Shown here piece by piece: positions 24,049-33,203 of a stretch of DNA of 47,168 nucleotides. The stretch comes from CAZQEZ01 sp964592475. GTDB lineage: Bacteria; Bacteroidota; Bacteroidia; Cytophagales; Cyclobacteriaceae. Each line of letters opens with the position of its first letter. The first letter of the stretch is position 1. A model generated the notes under the pieces. It did no database searches, had not been told where the DNA came from, and worked only from the letters and a program-made list of their open reading frames with translations. The stretch is taken from contig CAZQEZ010000013.1 in the NCBI GenBank assembly GCA_964592475.1, forward strand, positions 1 to 47,168, given 5' to 3'. Position numbers and translations under genes: made by a program.

Positions 24049-25653
24049 TTAATAATGTGGTTCTTCTTTTTCCTTCAAAACGTACTTTTGCGCAGTAGCT
24101 GAAGGTACTATTTGCAACATACCATCTTTTAAGCTATTCCACATTAAATTGAAAGGGCCACGATTGGGATTTCGAATGGTTTGATAGGAGGCTTCTACAT
24201 AATTATTTTTAGTAGCCGTATTATTAGTTCTAACCAAAATATTGGTCAAAAATGTCTTGAACCCTTTTCGCTTATTTTTAGAATCTTTAATGGAAAGCTT
24301 CAAGCCTTCGTATTCAAAAGTTAATTCATTCTTTGATCGCAACTTATTGGCATTCATATTGAAATGTAAAGCATGCCAATCCATCTCCTTAATATCTATT
24401 GAAAGTAATGGATTAATGGTTTTATTTAGTTTCAATGCGTCTATATCTGTAATACTTGCTTGCAACCAAAAGTAATTATCATTGTATGGAACAGTTAGCT
24501 TTGCCTTCATTTTGCCACTGCCATTAATATTGCAAATTATGTCTCCTTCTACTCGTTGTTTATTTTTCTGGTGATTCATAATGGTTGTAAAATTATAAAT
24601 ACTCGCGTAAAAGTTTTCAAATGAAATCACCCCCGGTATTTTTCCCTTTTCTGGCAGTTCCAGGTATTTTAAATTACCGCCTTTTATTTGCATAGTATCA
24701 ACCGATAGCTGCCAGGGTATGGCGTTAATAACTGATAAAAACATAGGCTTTACTTTATCGGGAGGCCTGGGCAAATTTTTATCTCGATAACTAACAAAGT
24801 AGAGGCTATCCACCTCCATATTACCCGCGTACAATATTAACTCGTCCGCAAAATTAGTAGATGCAATATTGCTAAACTTTATCATACTAAACCCAGCTTC
24901 CATCACATCAGTTTGTACCTTTCTCATGGTACTAATCTCCGATAAGGGCTTTTCATGCTGAAGATGGAGCTGGCCGATGGTAAGTTCTTGTGCATCTGAA
25001 AAATACTCTAAGCGCTCACAAAATAATGAAGATAAAGAATCTACCTGACTGATAATATTGTTGCAAGTAATGTGAAGTGAACTGAAATGAAAAGGAATTA
25101 TTTTATTAATTAATTTTTGATTGGTTTTCAATCCATCAATATTAAGGTCAATCGATTGTATTTCCGCCAGTTTTAAATTATTTGCAGAATTGAAAATATT
25201 CATTTCGCCATTTTGAATACTGAAATTTTTAATATTGCCTCGCTCAAGAATATCTTCCAACAAAAAACGCATGCCTTTTTGCGAATGCTGAGAGAGCTTA
25301 TTTTCGTTCAGGTATATATTTATTTCAGGATTTTGAAACACCATTCGTTCTACAACGGCACGCTTATCAAAAATCAGGTCGTGCCAATGTATATCTTTAA
25401 TCAATATTTTACTGGCATTACCCGATAAAACAAGCGTTTGTTCTTTGTTCACAGGCTTTATATATACTTGATCCAATTTAAGCCCGCTAAAGTCTGCATT
25501 AATTTTTAAAGATTGATAAGATAAGTTATATCGTCTATCAGCATTGCTATTGATCACTTCGCCAAAATTTTGCTCTAGCCAATTTTTCAAGCCTAAAACA
25601 CTTGCAAAAATAAGCAAGATGAAAAAAATAAGAACCACTAGCGCTTTTTTCAT
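24049..25653 (-). CDS. AsmA-like membrane-anchored protein
   Basis: 534 residues. A single N-terminal transmembrane helix (about residues 4-22) is followed by a long region of short beta strands with DUF748/AsmA-like rhythm (LKLDQVYIKPV, VVERMVFQNPEINIYLN, NGEMNIFNS). A C-terminal segment, GPFNLMWNSLKDGMLQIVP, is typical of this class in Bacteroidota. AsmA-like proteins are thought to form bridge-like or periplasmic lipid-transfer structures; this one is short for the class. The call rests on strand periodicity rather than a specific motif, so it may be another anchored periplasmic beta protein. It is divergent to the sulfatase gene with a 167-base gap. Confidence 0.55.
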   Translation of the reverse strand: MKKALVVLIFFILLIFASVLGLKNWLEQNFGEVINSNADRRYNLSYQSLKINADFSGLKLDQVYIKPVNKEQTLVLSGNASKILIKDIHWHDLIFDKRAVVERMVFQNPEINIYLNENKLSQHSQKGMRFLLEDILERGNIKNFSIQNGEMNIFNSANNLKLAEIQSIDLNIDGLKTNQKLINKIIPFHFSSLHITCNNIISQVDSLSSLFCERLEYFSDAQELTIGQLHLQHEKPLSEISTMRKVQTDVMEAGFSMIKFSNIASTNFADELILYAGNMEVDSLYFVSYRDKNLPRPPDKVKPMFLSVINAIPWQLSVDTMQIKGGNLKYLELPEKGKIPGVISFENFYASIYNFTTIMNHQKNKQRVEGDIICNINGSGKMKAKLTVPYNDNYFWLQASITDIDALKLNKTINPLLSIDIKEMDWHALHFNMNANKLRSKNELTFEYEGLKLSIKDSKNKRKGFKTFLTNILVRTNNTATKNNYVEASYQTIRNPNRGPFNLMWNSLKDGMLQIVPSATAQKYVLKEKEEPHY

Positions 25654-25820
25654 ATTGAATTATAAAATTCTGCTTTATCAAATTTAAACAAATAAATCTA
25701 CTTCTATTACAAATTATACCTATAGTACAAAATTTACTTTCAATTCTCATATAATCATGTTGGTAATGACTTGTTTTTTATAGCTTTTTTCTAAACTTTT
25801 GCCACTTAAATTCAAAAATT

Positions 25821-27557
25821 ATGAAATATCTATATGCTTGCCTAATGTTGATGATTGCCAGTGCTTGTGCTGACAATAAAGACAATCAAAAATCAAAAGC
25901 AAAAAGTGCTTCCCCCAATGTAATTATTATCTTAACAGATGACCAGGGGTGGGGAGATTTGCATGCACATGGCAACGATTCACTTCACACTCCCACCCTA
26001 GACTTCCTGGCCCGCAATAGCCAAAATTTCGACCAATTTTATGTTTCACCTGTCTGCGCTCCTACTCGTGCTTCCATGCTTACCGGCAGATACCCTGCTC
26101 GTGCCGGTGTTACCGGTGTTACTAACCGCCAGGAAGTAATGAGCGCTGAGGAAGTAACCATCGCTGAAATCTTGCAGCAAAATGAATATGCTACCGGTAT
26201 GTTTGGCAAATGGCACAACGGTGAACAATTTCCAAATAATCCTAAAGGACAGGGATTCGACCAATTTTTTGGTTTCACGGCAGGCCATTGGAACAACTAT
26301 ATCAATACCACCTTGAATTATAATGGACAAATGGTTAAAACTAAAGGCTACATAACGGATATTCTTACCGATTCGGCCATTGCATTTATTAAAAAAAATC
26401 AAGCCAATCCTTTCTTTTGCTATATAGCCTACAATACCCCACACAGTCCTTTCCAATTACCCGATCAATATTTTGAAAAATATAAAGCAATGGGCTTTGA
26501 CGATAAAAATGCTTCGGTGTATGGTATGGTAGAGAATATCGATGATAATGTAAGCCGGGTTTTAAATCAAATCAATACCTTGGAGCTTGAACAAAATACG
26601 GTCGTGATATTTTTCACTGACAACGGCCCCAACGGGCATCGATTTAATGGAGGCATGAAAGGTATAAAAGGTCACGTGGACGAAGGAGGCATTCGTGTGC
26701 CATTTTATCTTTCCTTCCCGGGTAGGTTTACATCAGCCAAAAGCATCAAAACTCCGGTAGCTCATATCGATATTTTACCCACGGTGTTGGACTTATGTCA
26801 AATTGAAGTACCCTCCAATTTAGATGGCAAGAGCCTGGTTCCCTTGATGGAAAACCAAAATGTATCTTGGCCGGAAAGAAGCTTATATACCAACTGGGGA
26901 GGGAAAGGCTCATTGCGCCAGGGAAAATTCCGGCTGGTAATACAAAAAGGCGATACGATGCTTTATGATCTTTTTCACGATCCCGGACAACATCGAAATA
27001 TTGCCGGAATATCTCCTGAAATTGCTTCTAATCTGGCCGCTTCTTATGGTAAAATTCAGCGTGACGTCAATAAAAATGGTGTAGCCCCACCTCCTATTCC
27101 GGTGGGATATGAAGCAGCTAAAGCGGTTAATATGCCGGCTCATGAAGCTCAATTATTTAATGGACTAAAATATAAGGAAGGGCACGGATGGGCCAACGAC
27201 TGGATTGTGAACTGGAAAACGCCCGATGCTTATGCTACCTGGCCTATAGAGGTGGTAAAAGAAGGAAAATACCTAGTGTTGTTAAAATATAATGCTGCCA
27301 CGCAAGGCGCTAAATTAGTTGTTTCTGTTGGTAATCAATCCGTTCTGAAAGAAATTGATAAAGCATTTCCAGGTGAGCAGATAATTAGCCCCGATAGAGT
27401 ACCCCGTAAGGAAGTGTATGAAAGAACCTGGGGAACGCTCAATGTAGGAACACTAAAATTATTGCCAGGTGAATACAATCTAAAGGTAAGTGCTTCGTCA
27501 ATTCCTGAGCAAGCCAAAATGGAATTAAAAGCAATAGTTTTGCAGCAAATTGATTGA
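25821..27557 (+). CDS. Sulfatase (formylglycine-type), probable lipoprotein
   Basis: 578 residues. The leader MKYLYACLMLMIASAC ends in a plausible lipobox with Cys16. The metal-binding start is ILTDDQGWGD (Asp40/Asp41). The activation motif is CAPTRASMLTGR (Cys79), a CxPxR site needing conversion to formylglycine by an anSME or FGE encoded elsewhere. FGKWHNG and FFTDNGPNG supply further active-site residues. After the catalytic domain (to about 440) a C-terminal beta-rich domain of about 120 residues begins with KTPDAYATWPIEVVKEGKYLVLLKY, resembling a carbohydrate-binding module. It probably removes sulfate esters from a glycan at the cell surface or in the periplasm. The next gene on the same strand is far enough away to be separate. 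Confidence 0.92.
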   Translation: MKYLYACLMLMIASACADNKDNQKSKAKSASPNVIIILTDDQGWGDLHAHGNDSLHTPTLDFLARNSQNFDQFYVSPVCAPTRASMLTGRYPARAGVTGVTNRQEVMSAEEVTIAEILQQNEYATGMFGKWHNGEQFPNNPKGQGFDQFFGFTAGHWNNYINTTLNYNGQMVKTKGYITDILTDSAIAFIKKNQANPFFCYIAYNTPHSPFQLPDQYFEKYKAMGFDDKNASVYGMVENIDDNVSRVLNQINTLELEQNTVVIFFTDNGPNGHRFNGGMKGIKGHVDEGGIRVPFYLSFPGRFTSAKSIKTPVAHIDILPTVLDLCQIEVPSNLDGKSLVPLMENQNVSWPERSLYTNWGGKGSLRQGKFRLVIQKGDTMLYDLFHDPGQHRNIAGISPEIASNLAASYGKIQRDVNKNGVAPPPIPVGYEAAKAVNMPAHEAQLFNGLKYKEGHGWANDWIVNWKTPDAYATWPIEVVKEGKYLVLLKYNAATQGAKLVVSVGNQSVLKEIDKAFPGEQIISPDRVPRKEVYERTWGTLNVGTLKLLPGEYNLKVSASSIPEQAKMELKAIVLQQID

Positions 27558-27738
27558 TTTAGTGAAGCTAAGAATTTAATCAATATGATACAATTAACCT
27601 AAATATAATGCATTCTGGCACATTTATTGAATTTTATCTGCCGTTTTATTGATTTTTTTTATAGTTTTGTTAATGGACTATTTATTGCTAATATAAGATA
27701 TTCTTATTCTTTTCCAAATAGAATATAAGTTTTTGCAG

Positions 27739-29361
27739 ATGAAAAAAGTTTACTTGTTGTTTTTAGTTTTATTGTTTCAAAGTTTGGCTTATGCACAAAT
27801 AAATCGTTACGTGGTTTTTTTTGCTGACAAAGATGGCAATAATTATTCAATAGAAAACCCTGAACAATTCTTATCAATAAAGTCTATTGAAAGACGAATC
27901 AAGCAGAATATATCCATCTCAGAGCGTGATCTGCCTCCCAGCTCTTCTTATATTGCTGCTGTAACAAATACCGGAGCCAGAATTTTATACACTTCACGTT
28001 GGATGAATGCAGCTTTAATTGAAGCTGATGAATCATTAATACCTGCAATAGAACAATTATCTTCAATTTCTAACACGGAATTAGTAGCACCCGGAGAAAG
28101 TGGTTTCCGTAGGGTTGGTTATAGTTTTTCATTTAGCAACAGCCGAAGAAAAGAACAATCAACGCATTTTCAAAACGAGATGGTAGGTGCTAATCAAATG
28201 CATAGTTTGGGTTTTAAAGGTAACGATATTACAATAGCCGTGTTTGATGGCGGATTTGCAGGAGTAGACACCTTAAGGTATTTTTCACATCTATTCGATA
28301 ACAATAAAATTATAAGCACCTTTGATTTTGTGGGTAACAGCGATGATGTATATCGTTACGATGATCATGGCACCAATGTTTTTTCTTGCATGGGAGGTTA
28401 TCAAACTGATGAATATATCGGCACGGCGCCCCAAGCCAATTATGTGCTTTGCGTAACAGAAGCCGTGAATAGTGAATATAGGATTGAAGAATATAATTGG
28501 CTTTTTGCTGCAGAATATGCTGATAGTGTAGGTGTGGATATAATTAATTCATCACTTGGTTACAATACTTTCGATATTACCTCGATGAACTATAGCTATA
28601 GCGACCTGAATGGTGATAATGCAGTAATAACCAGAGCAGCAGATTTAGCTGCAGCCGTTGGTATGTTGGTGGTAACCAGTGCCGGAAATGAAAGAAATAA
28701 CACATGGAAGCATATAGTACCACCTGCGGATGCCGATTCGGTTTTATCTGTAGGTGCTGTTAATTCAAGCCTTTTCCCTACTTCTTTTACTTCGGCGGGA
28801 CCTACTTATGATGATAGAATTAAGCCTGAATTGGCGGCTTTTGGAGCGGGAACGAGTATAATCAGTAGCTCCGGCAATATTAATTCTGGCAACGGTACAT
28901 CTTTTGCCAGTCCGTTAGTTGCTGGTTTGGCAGCAGGAATTTGGCAAGCCAAACCGGACCTCACCAACATGGAATTACTTCAATTACTTAAAAGCTCAGC
29001 CAGTCAATTTCTAAATCCGGACACATTGCTAGGTTATGGAATTCCTGATTTTAATAAGATAAAAAACTTGGTACTTGCTAACGAGCCTCTTTTAGCCAGG
29101 CAATCCCTTTATCAAATATTTCCCAATCCGGTAAAAGACAACAGCTTTTATTTAAAGCCTAATGTACAAGCCGCGTTATATAATCTTACAATTACCATGC
29201 ATTCGGTCAAGGGAGATTTTATTGATCGGTTGGACTTACAAAAGGACCCCCACGAAGAACTATATCAAATTGAACTACCGGAAATGATTCCCGATGGCAC
29301 TTACATATTGGCCATACTCGATGGTGATATAAAGGAAACAGTAAGAATTATAAAGCAGTAG
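27739..29361 (+). CDS. S8 subtilisin-like protease with type IX secretion C-terminal domain
   Basis: 540 residues from the ATG at 27739; a TTG two codons earlier is also in frame. Signal peptide MKKVYLLFLVLLFQSLAYA. A propeptide region (about 21-140) carries the Bacteroidota pattern FADKDGNNYSI and FLSIKSIERR. The triad is Asp170 (AVFDGG), His210 (DDHGTN) and Ser388 (GNGTSFASP), with oxyanion Asn317 (SAGNE). After residue 455 a sorting domain begins with YQIFPNP and ends GTYILAILDGDIKETVRIIKQ, the type A T9SS pattern. It should therefore be exported and surface-attached or released by the gliding/T9SS machinery. The substrate is unknown; nutrient proteolysis is likely. Confidence 0.92.
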   Translation: MKKVYLLFLVLLFQSLAYAQINRYVVFFADKDGNNYSIENPEQFLSIKSIERRIKQNISISERDLPPSSSYIAAVTNTGARILYTSRWMNAALIEADESLIPAIEQLSSISNTELVAPGESGFRRVGYSFSFSNSRRKEQSTHFQNEMVGANQMHSLGFKGNDITIAVFDGGFAGVDTLRYFSHLFDNNKIISTFDFVGNSDDVYRYDDHGTNVFSCMGGYQTDEYIGTAPQANYVLCVTEAVNSEYRIEEYNWLFAAEYADSVGVDIINSSLGYNTFDITSMNYSYSDLNGDNAVITRAADLAAAVGMLVVTSAGNERNNTWKHIVPPADADSVLSVGAVNSSLFPTSFTSAGPTYDDRIKPELAAFGAGTSIISSSGNINSGNGTSFASPLVAGLAAGIWQAKPDLTNMELLQLLKSSASQFLNPDTLLGYGIPDFNKIKNLVLANEPLLARQSLYQIFPNPVKDNSFYLKPNVQAALYNLTITMHSVKGDFIDRLDLQKDPHEELYQIELPEMIPDGTYILAILDGDIKETVRIIKQ

Positions 29362-29558
29362 TCTTGATAGAAAGGGGTTGCATTGCAATTACTACCTGAA
29401 AGACACCTAAGCCTGTTATCATTTCCTTTTGCAGATTGCTGAAGATAGGAGACACTGTTTTTTAAACATGAAAATCTGTTTTTTTTCATGGCCAAGTTAA
29501 GGATGATAACTTGCAAAGACGCAGCAACCAATAAAAGGTATTACTATCAATAAATTTA

Positions 29559-30443
29559 TCAGGATGTACTCATTATTTCTGAAAGGTGTTGCTTAATTCT
29601 TCTTTTTAAATTTGATGAGGCAGTAGTAAGAGGCATACGCACGTAAGGATCACACACGCTCATTTGATAAAGCAGTTCTTTGATGCCCACTGGATTACCT
29701 TCTTCAAACATCAAGGGAGTGATTTCCAGCAATTTGAATAAAGCTTGCTGTGCTCGTAGAAAATCATTATTCAAAGCTGAATCTACCATTAATTTATACA
29801 CATCGGGAAACGCGTTGGCAGTAACGGAAATAACTCCACAACCACCAATTGAAATTAAAGGCACGGTACATAAGTCGTCTCCGGAAATCAAACAAAAATT
29901 GTCTGGTTTAAATTTAGCAATTTGAATCAGTTGCTGGAAATTACAAGAAGCATCCTTTATTCCAACGATATTTTGGTGCTCCGCTAAACGAAGGCATGTT
30001 TCCGCCTCAATATTAGAACCTGTTCGCCCTGGAACATTATAAAGTATTACTGGTACAGGACAAGCATCGGCTAAAGCAGTATAATGCTGAAAAATACCTT
30101 CCTGCGAAGGCTTATTGTAATACGGACTTACCGATAGAATAGCTTTGACACTTTCATAGTTTGCTTTCTCTATTTCCGCTAAGCAATAATTGGTATTATT
30201 ACCTCCTATACCATAAACGATAGGTAGCTTCCCTTGATTTTGCTCAATTACAAATCGTAATATTTTATCCTTTTCCTCGTCAGTAGTAGTAGCTGATTCT
30301 CCTGTGGTGCCCTGCACCACATAATAATCAACAAAAGGCAAAGTATGCTTTATCAATTTCTGAAGCCCCTGGTAATCCACGGTTAAGTCAGAATTAAATG
30401 GTGTTACCAAAGCTACACCTGTTCCGCTAAAGCTTTCCTTCAT
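29559..30443 (-). CDS. dapA: 4-hydroxy-tetrahydrodipicolinate synthase
   Basis: Condenses pyruvate with aspartate semialdehyde in lysine and diaminopimelate synthesis. 294 residues, standard length. Motifs: GTTGES (45-50, pyruvate carboxylate), the tyrosine in ILYNVPGRTG (about 133-142), the Schiff-base lysine Lys163 in GIKDAS, and ISGDD. The start ATG overlaps the end of the upstream gene by 17 bases, showing tight coupling in the ligA-small protein-dapA order. Other members of the family (NAL, KDG aldolase) share the fold, but the GTTGES/Arg arrangement and central-metabolism setting favour DapA. Confidence 0.95.
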   Translation of the reverse strand: MKESFSGTGVALVTPFNSDLTVDYQGLQKLIKHTLPFVDYYVVQGTTGESATTTDEEKDKILRFVIEQNQGKLPIVYGIGGNNTNYCLAEIEKANYESVKAILSVSPYYNKPSQEGIFQHYTALADACPVPVILYNVPGRTGSNIEAETCLRLAEHQNIVGIKDASCNFQQLIQIAKFKPDNFCLISGDDLCTVPLISIGGCGVISVTANAFPDVYKLMVDSALNNDFLRAQQALFKLLEITPLMFEEGNPVGIKELLYQMSVCDPYVRMPLTTASSNLKRRIKQHLSEIMSTS

Positions 30444-30972
30444 TTTTTACTGATTTGGTATAATGATAAATTTGCTCATAAAGACTTCTTAAATTAGGTT
30501 CATGCCCATCTAAACTGATCATCATTTCGAAAAAATTATTAGAATAATCGTCATAAAAGTGGCCTATTCTGCATTTAGCCTTGCTTCTGGCCAATATGTT
30601 TTCCACAAAAATATTAGGTTTTAGATCCAGGTTTATTAAATAATCAAATGGCTTACTCGTAAAGCTTATTAAGCTTCTACCATTTATATCACCTGTAAGT
30701 GTAAAATCTTTTTCAGTAAAAAAGTCAAATTTAAACTCGTGGTTTACCTGGCCTTTTCCTAAAAAGGCCATTACTTCCACTTTTTTATCATCCCGAAGTA
30801 AAACATTTACAAAATGTTTTACTTCTTCGTGTTTCTTCTTGTCTGCAATGGAAAAAATGACTCCCACATGCATCGCTTGTTGAAATCCAACCGTGAGTTT
30901 TTCCTTCTTTCTTACTTTTTTTAAAAAAGAACGAGTATTCATCTGGATCATTTTTTTTTGTATGGCCAACAT
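30427..30972 (-). CDS. Conserved Bacteroidota protein, DUF6913-like
   Basis: 181 residues, cytosolic by sequence (no signal or membrane helix). The basic N-terminus (RSFLKKVRKKEKL) leads into GVIFSIADKKKHEEV, then strands and helices with NLDLKPNIFVENILARSKAKCRIGHF. I associate this pattern with the uncharacterised DUF6913 group found in Bacteroidota, but cannot verify it. Its gene sits between ligA (4 bases upstream) and dapA (17-base overlap), so it is almost certainly co-transcribed with both. No enzymatic motif is evident. It is real on the basis of operon packing and codon pattern. Confidence 0.75.
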   Translation of the reverse strand: MLAIQKKMIQMNTRSFLKKVRKKEKLTVGFQQAMHVGVIFSIADKKKHEEVKHFVNVLLRDDKKVEVMAFLGKGQVNHEFKFDFFTEKDFTLTGDINGRSLISFTSKPFDYLINLDLKPNIFVENILARSKAKCRIGHFYDDYSNNFFEMMISLDGHEPNLRSLYEQIYHYTKSVKNEGKL

Positions 30973-30976
30973 GTCT

Positions 30977-32995
30977 TTATTCTTCTATCATGCTTAAAAA
31001 CTCATTTATAGAGATGATGATAACACCCAGCTTTTCTGCTTTTTCTTTTTTTGCCGGCCCCATGTTCTCTCCAGCCACCAGGTAATCTACTTTACCTGAA
31101 ACAGAAGAGCTCACTTTTCCACCCTTATTTTTAATTAAAGATTTCAAGTCATCCCGCTCAAAATTCTCAAATACTCCTGATATAACAAAAGATTTACCTG
31201 CTAAAACATTACTTTCAGGTACTAATTCTTTTTCTTCGATAATAAAATTCAAACCCGAGGAACGTAAATCCTCAACTAATTTTACATTTTCCGGTTCCGT
31301 AAAAAACTCCAGTACACTTTCTGCAATTCGTTCACCAATCTCCGGTACAGCAATTAATTCTTCAAAAGAAGCCTGCCTCAGATTATCAATATTTTTGAAG
31401 TGTCGGGCAAGTTTTTCAGCCACTGTTTGGCCAACATATCGTATGCCCAAAGCAAATAACACATTTTCAAAAGAAGCACTTTTAGATGCCGCTATTCCAT
31501 CCAAAATATTTCGTGTAGACTGCTCTTTAAATCGCTCCAGATGAATGATATCGTTAAACGTAAGCCGATAGATATCTGCCTGATTTTTAAGTAATCCTTT
31601 TTCATAAAAGAGGTCTATTGTTTTATGTCCCAGGCTGTCAATATTCATAGCTTTACGTTGAATAAAATGCTCAATTCTACCTTTTATCTGGGGCGGACAT
31701 CCACGACTGTTGGGGCAAAAATGCACTGCTTCCCCATCTTTTCGTACCAAAGGAGTGCTACAGGCTGGGCAATTCTCGATATACAATACTTCATTACTGC
31801 CTGCTTTCCTTTTAGTTAAATCTACGCCGGTAATTTTAGGGATAATTTCTCCCCCTTTTTCTACAAAAACAGTATCACCCTGCCTCAGGTCGAGGCGCTG
31901 AATTTCATTAGCATTATGTAATGAGGCTCTTTTTACAATGGTGCCTGCAATCTTTACTGGTTCTAAATTGGCTACTGGTGTAATGGCTCCTGTTCTGCCC
32001 ACCTGATAAACTACTTGCTGCAACAGCGTAGCTTCACCTTCCGTTTTGTACTTAAAAGAAATAGCCCACCTTGGATTTTTAGTTGTAAATCCTAAAGTTT
32101 CTCGCTGCCCGTAGTCATTAATTTTCACAACAACACCATCGGTATCCAAGGGCAACTCAAGACGTTTTTCTTCCCAATCGTCAATATAGGTAAAAACCTG
32201 ATTCAAATTTTCACATAATTTATAAGTACGGGATACATTAAAACCCCATTCTTCCAGCAAGGCCATTGCCTGTTCGTGTGTTTCAATTTCCAGATCCTCC
32301 CCCAAAAGCTGGTATAAATAACAATTTAATTTTCTTTTGGCTACTTCCGAAGCATCCTGCATCTTTAAACTTCCGGAGGCTGTATTACGTGGATTGGCTA
32401 GTAGCGCTTGACCTCGCGATTCTCGTTTACGGTTCAGCTCGTTGAAAACATGCCTCGGCATAAATACTTCTCCTCTAACCTCGAAAACGGATGGGATATT
32501 GGGTTCATTTACACGTAAAGGAATGGACTTTATGGTTTTTACATTATTGGTTACATCATCACCTCTTAAGCCATCACCACGAGTAACACCTCTTTTCAAT
32601 ATTCCATTTTCATAGGTTAAGCTTATGGCAACTCCATCAAATTTTTGCTCACAAAAATACTGGTAAGGTTGATTGTCCAATCCTTTTGCTATTCGCTTAT
32701 CAAACTCCTGCAATTCTTCTTTAGAGTAAGTATTACCCAAACTCAACATAGGATAGGTATGACGCACGGAGGCAAAATCTTTGGTGATGGTTCCCCCTAC
32801 CCTTTGCGAAGGAGAAAATTCTGATTTTAGCTCCGGAAATGCTTCTTCAAGATCAATCAATCGTTTTAACATAAAGTCAAACTCCTGATCAGATATTTCT
32901 GAGCGGTGTTGCTGATAATATAAATTGTTGTGATAATTGATCTTTCGCGTTAAATCCGCTACCTCTTCTTTAGCCTCTTCTTTAGAGATTTTCAT
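30977..32995 (-). CDS. ligA: NAD+-dependent DNA ligase
   Basis: Seals nicks in replication and repair using NAD+ as adenylate donor. 672 residues, full-length. The domains are in order: Ia domain (YHNNLYYQQHRSEISDQEFD), adenylation domain with the nucleophile Lys118 in EQKFDG and RGDG, OB fold, a four-Cys zinc finger (CPACSTPL ... CPNSRGC, around 410-435), helix-hairpin-helix repeats (VPEIGERIAESV) and a BRCT domain (about 590-672, GKSFVISGVFENF). All key residues are present. Its promoter region is shared with rex and contains Rex-type operators, suggesting control by the NADH/NAD+ ratio. It is first gene of a transcript with the DUF6913-like gene and dapA. Confidence 0.97.
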   Translation of the reverse strand: MKISKEEAKEEVADLTRKINYHNNLYYQQHRSEISDQEFDFMLKRLIDLEEAFPELKSEFSPSQRVGGTITKDFASVRHTYPMLSLGNTYSKEELQEFDKRIAKGLDNQPYQYFCEQKFDGVAISLTYENGILKRGVTRGDGLRGDDVTNNVKTIKSIPLRVNEPNIPSVFEVRGEVFMPRHVFNELNRKRESRGQALLANPRNTASGSLKMQDASEVAKRKLNCYLYQLLGEDLEIETHEQAMALLEEWGFNVSRTYKLCENLNQVFTYIDDWEEKRLELPLDTDGVVVKINDYGQRETLGFTTKNPRWAISFKYKTEGEATLLQQVVYQVGRTGAITPVANLEPVKIAGTIVKRASLHNANEIQRLDLRQGDTVFVEKGGEIIPKITGVDLTKRKAGSNEVLYIENCPACSTPLVRKDGEAVHFCPNSRGCPPQIKGRIEHFIQRKAMNIDSLGHKTIDLFYEKGLLKNQADIYRLTFNDIIHLERFKEQSTRNILDGIAASKSASFENVLFALGIRYVGQTVAEKLARHFKNIDNLRQASFEELIAVPEIGERIAESVLEFFTEPENVKLVEDLRSSGLNFIIEEKELVPESNVLAGKSFVISGVFENFERDDLKSLIKNKGGKVSSSVSGKVDYLVAGENMGPAKKEKAEKLGVIIISINEFLSMIEE

Positions 32996-33029
32996 CGACT
33001 TGTCAATAAAATAAGTGAACTTATATACT

Positions 33030-33047
33030 TTGTGAAGCCACTTACAA
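33030..33047. promoter_or_regulatory. Imperfect Rex-like site over the ligA promoter
   Basis: TTGTGAAGCCACTTACAA keeps a perfect left half (TTGTGAA) of the Rex consensus TTGTGAAnnnnTTCACAA but has two mismatches in the right half. It overlaps the predicted -7 box and start point of ligA, so a bound Rex would block that promoter. Weaker than the two sites nearer rex. Confidence 0.35.
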
Positions 33048-33075
33048 ATCTAAAAAAAGTAAACTCGTATAACAA
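33045..33075 (-). promoter_or_regulatory. Candidate ligA promoter
   Basis: On the minus strand TTG (33075-33073) and TAGATTTG (33052-33045) fit the Bacteroidota -33/-7 pattern with a 20-base spacer, giving a ligA leader of about 45 bases. Pattern match only. Confidence 0.45.
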
Positions 33076-33088
33076 CAATATTTATTAA

Positions 33089-33102
33089 GTGAATTTATTC
33101 AC
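33089..33102. promoter_or_regulatory. Rex-type operator 1
   Basis: GTGAATTTATTCAC is a perfect inverted repeat GTGAA-N4-TTCAC, the core of the widely conserved Rex consensus. It lies between the ligA promoter and the rex start. Rex from other phyla binds this sequence when NADH is low and releases it when NADH is high; binding here is inferred from the match and the neighbouring rex gene. Confidence 0.72.
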
Positions 33103-33118
33103 AAAATTGCCAATTTTG
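33102..33118. promoter_or_regulatory. Palindrome CAAAATT-GCC-AATTTTG next to Rex operator 1
   Basis: A perfect 7-bp inverted repeat with a 3-base spacer, sharing its first base with operator 1. It does not match the Rex consensus, so it may be a site for another regulator or a chance AT-rich palindrome. Confidence 0.3.
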
Positions 33119-33181
33119 CACTACCATATTATGATTTTATCAATATTTTACTCAGATTTGCCCTGTCAATAAATCAATAAT

Positions 33182-33195
33182 GTGATTTTATTCAC
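33182..33195. promoter_or_regulatory. Rex-type operator 2, just before the rex start codon
   Basis: GTGATTTTATTCAC matches GTGAA-N4-TTCAC with one mismatch and ends 8 bases before the rex ATG. It is well placed for autorepression of rex-serC-serA, acting as a roadblock downstream of the promoter. Confidence 0.6.
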
Positions 33196-33203
33196 TAATT
33201 AGT

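Noticed and set aside
29467..29490. CATGAAAA / TTTTCATG hairpin between the subtilase and dapA genes
   Set aside because: Stem is A/T dominated with no clear T-run after it in the needed direction; not convincing as a terminator.
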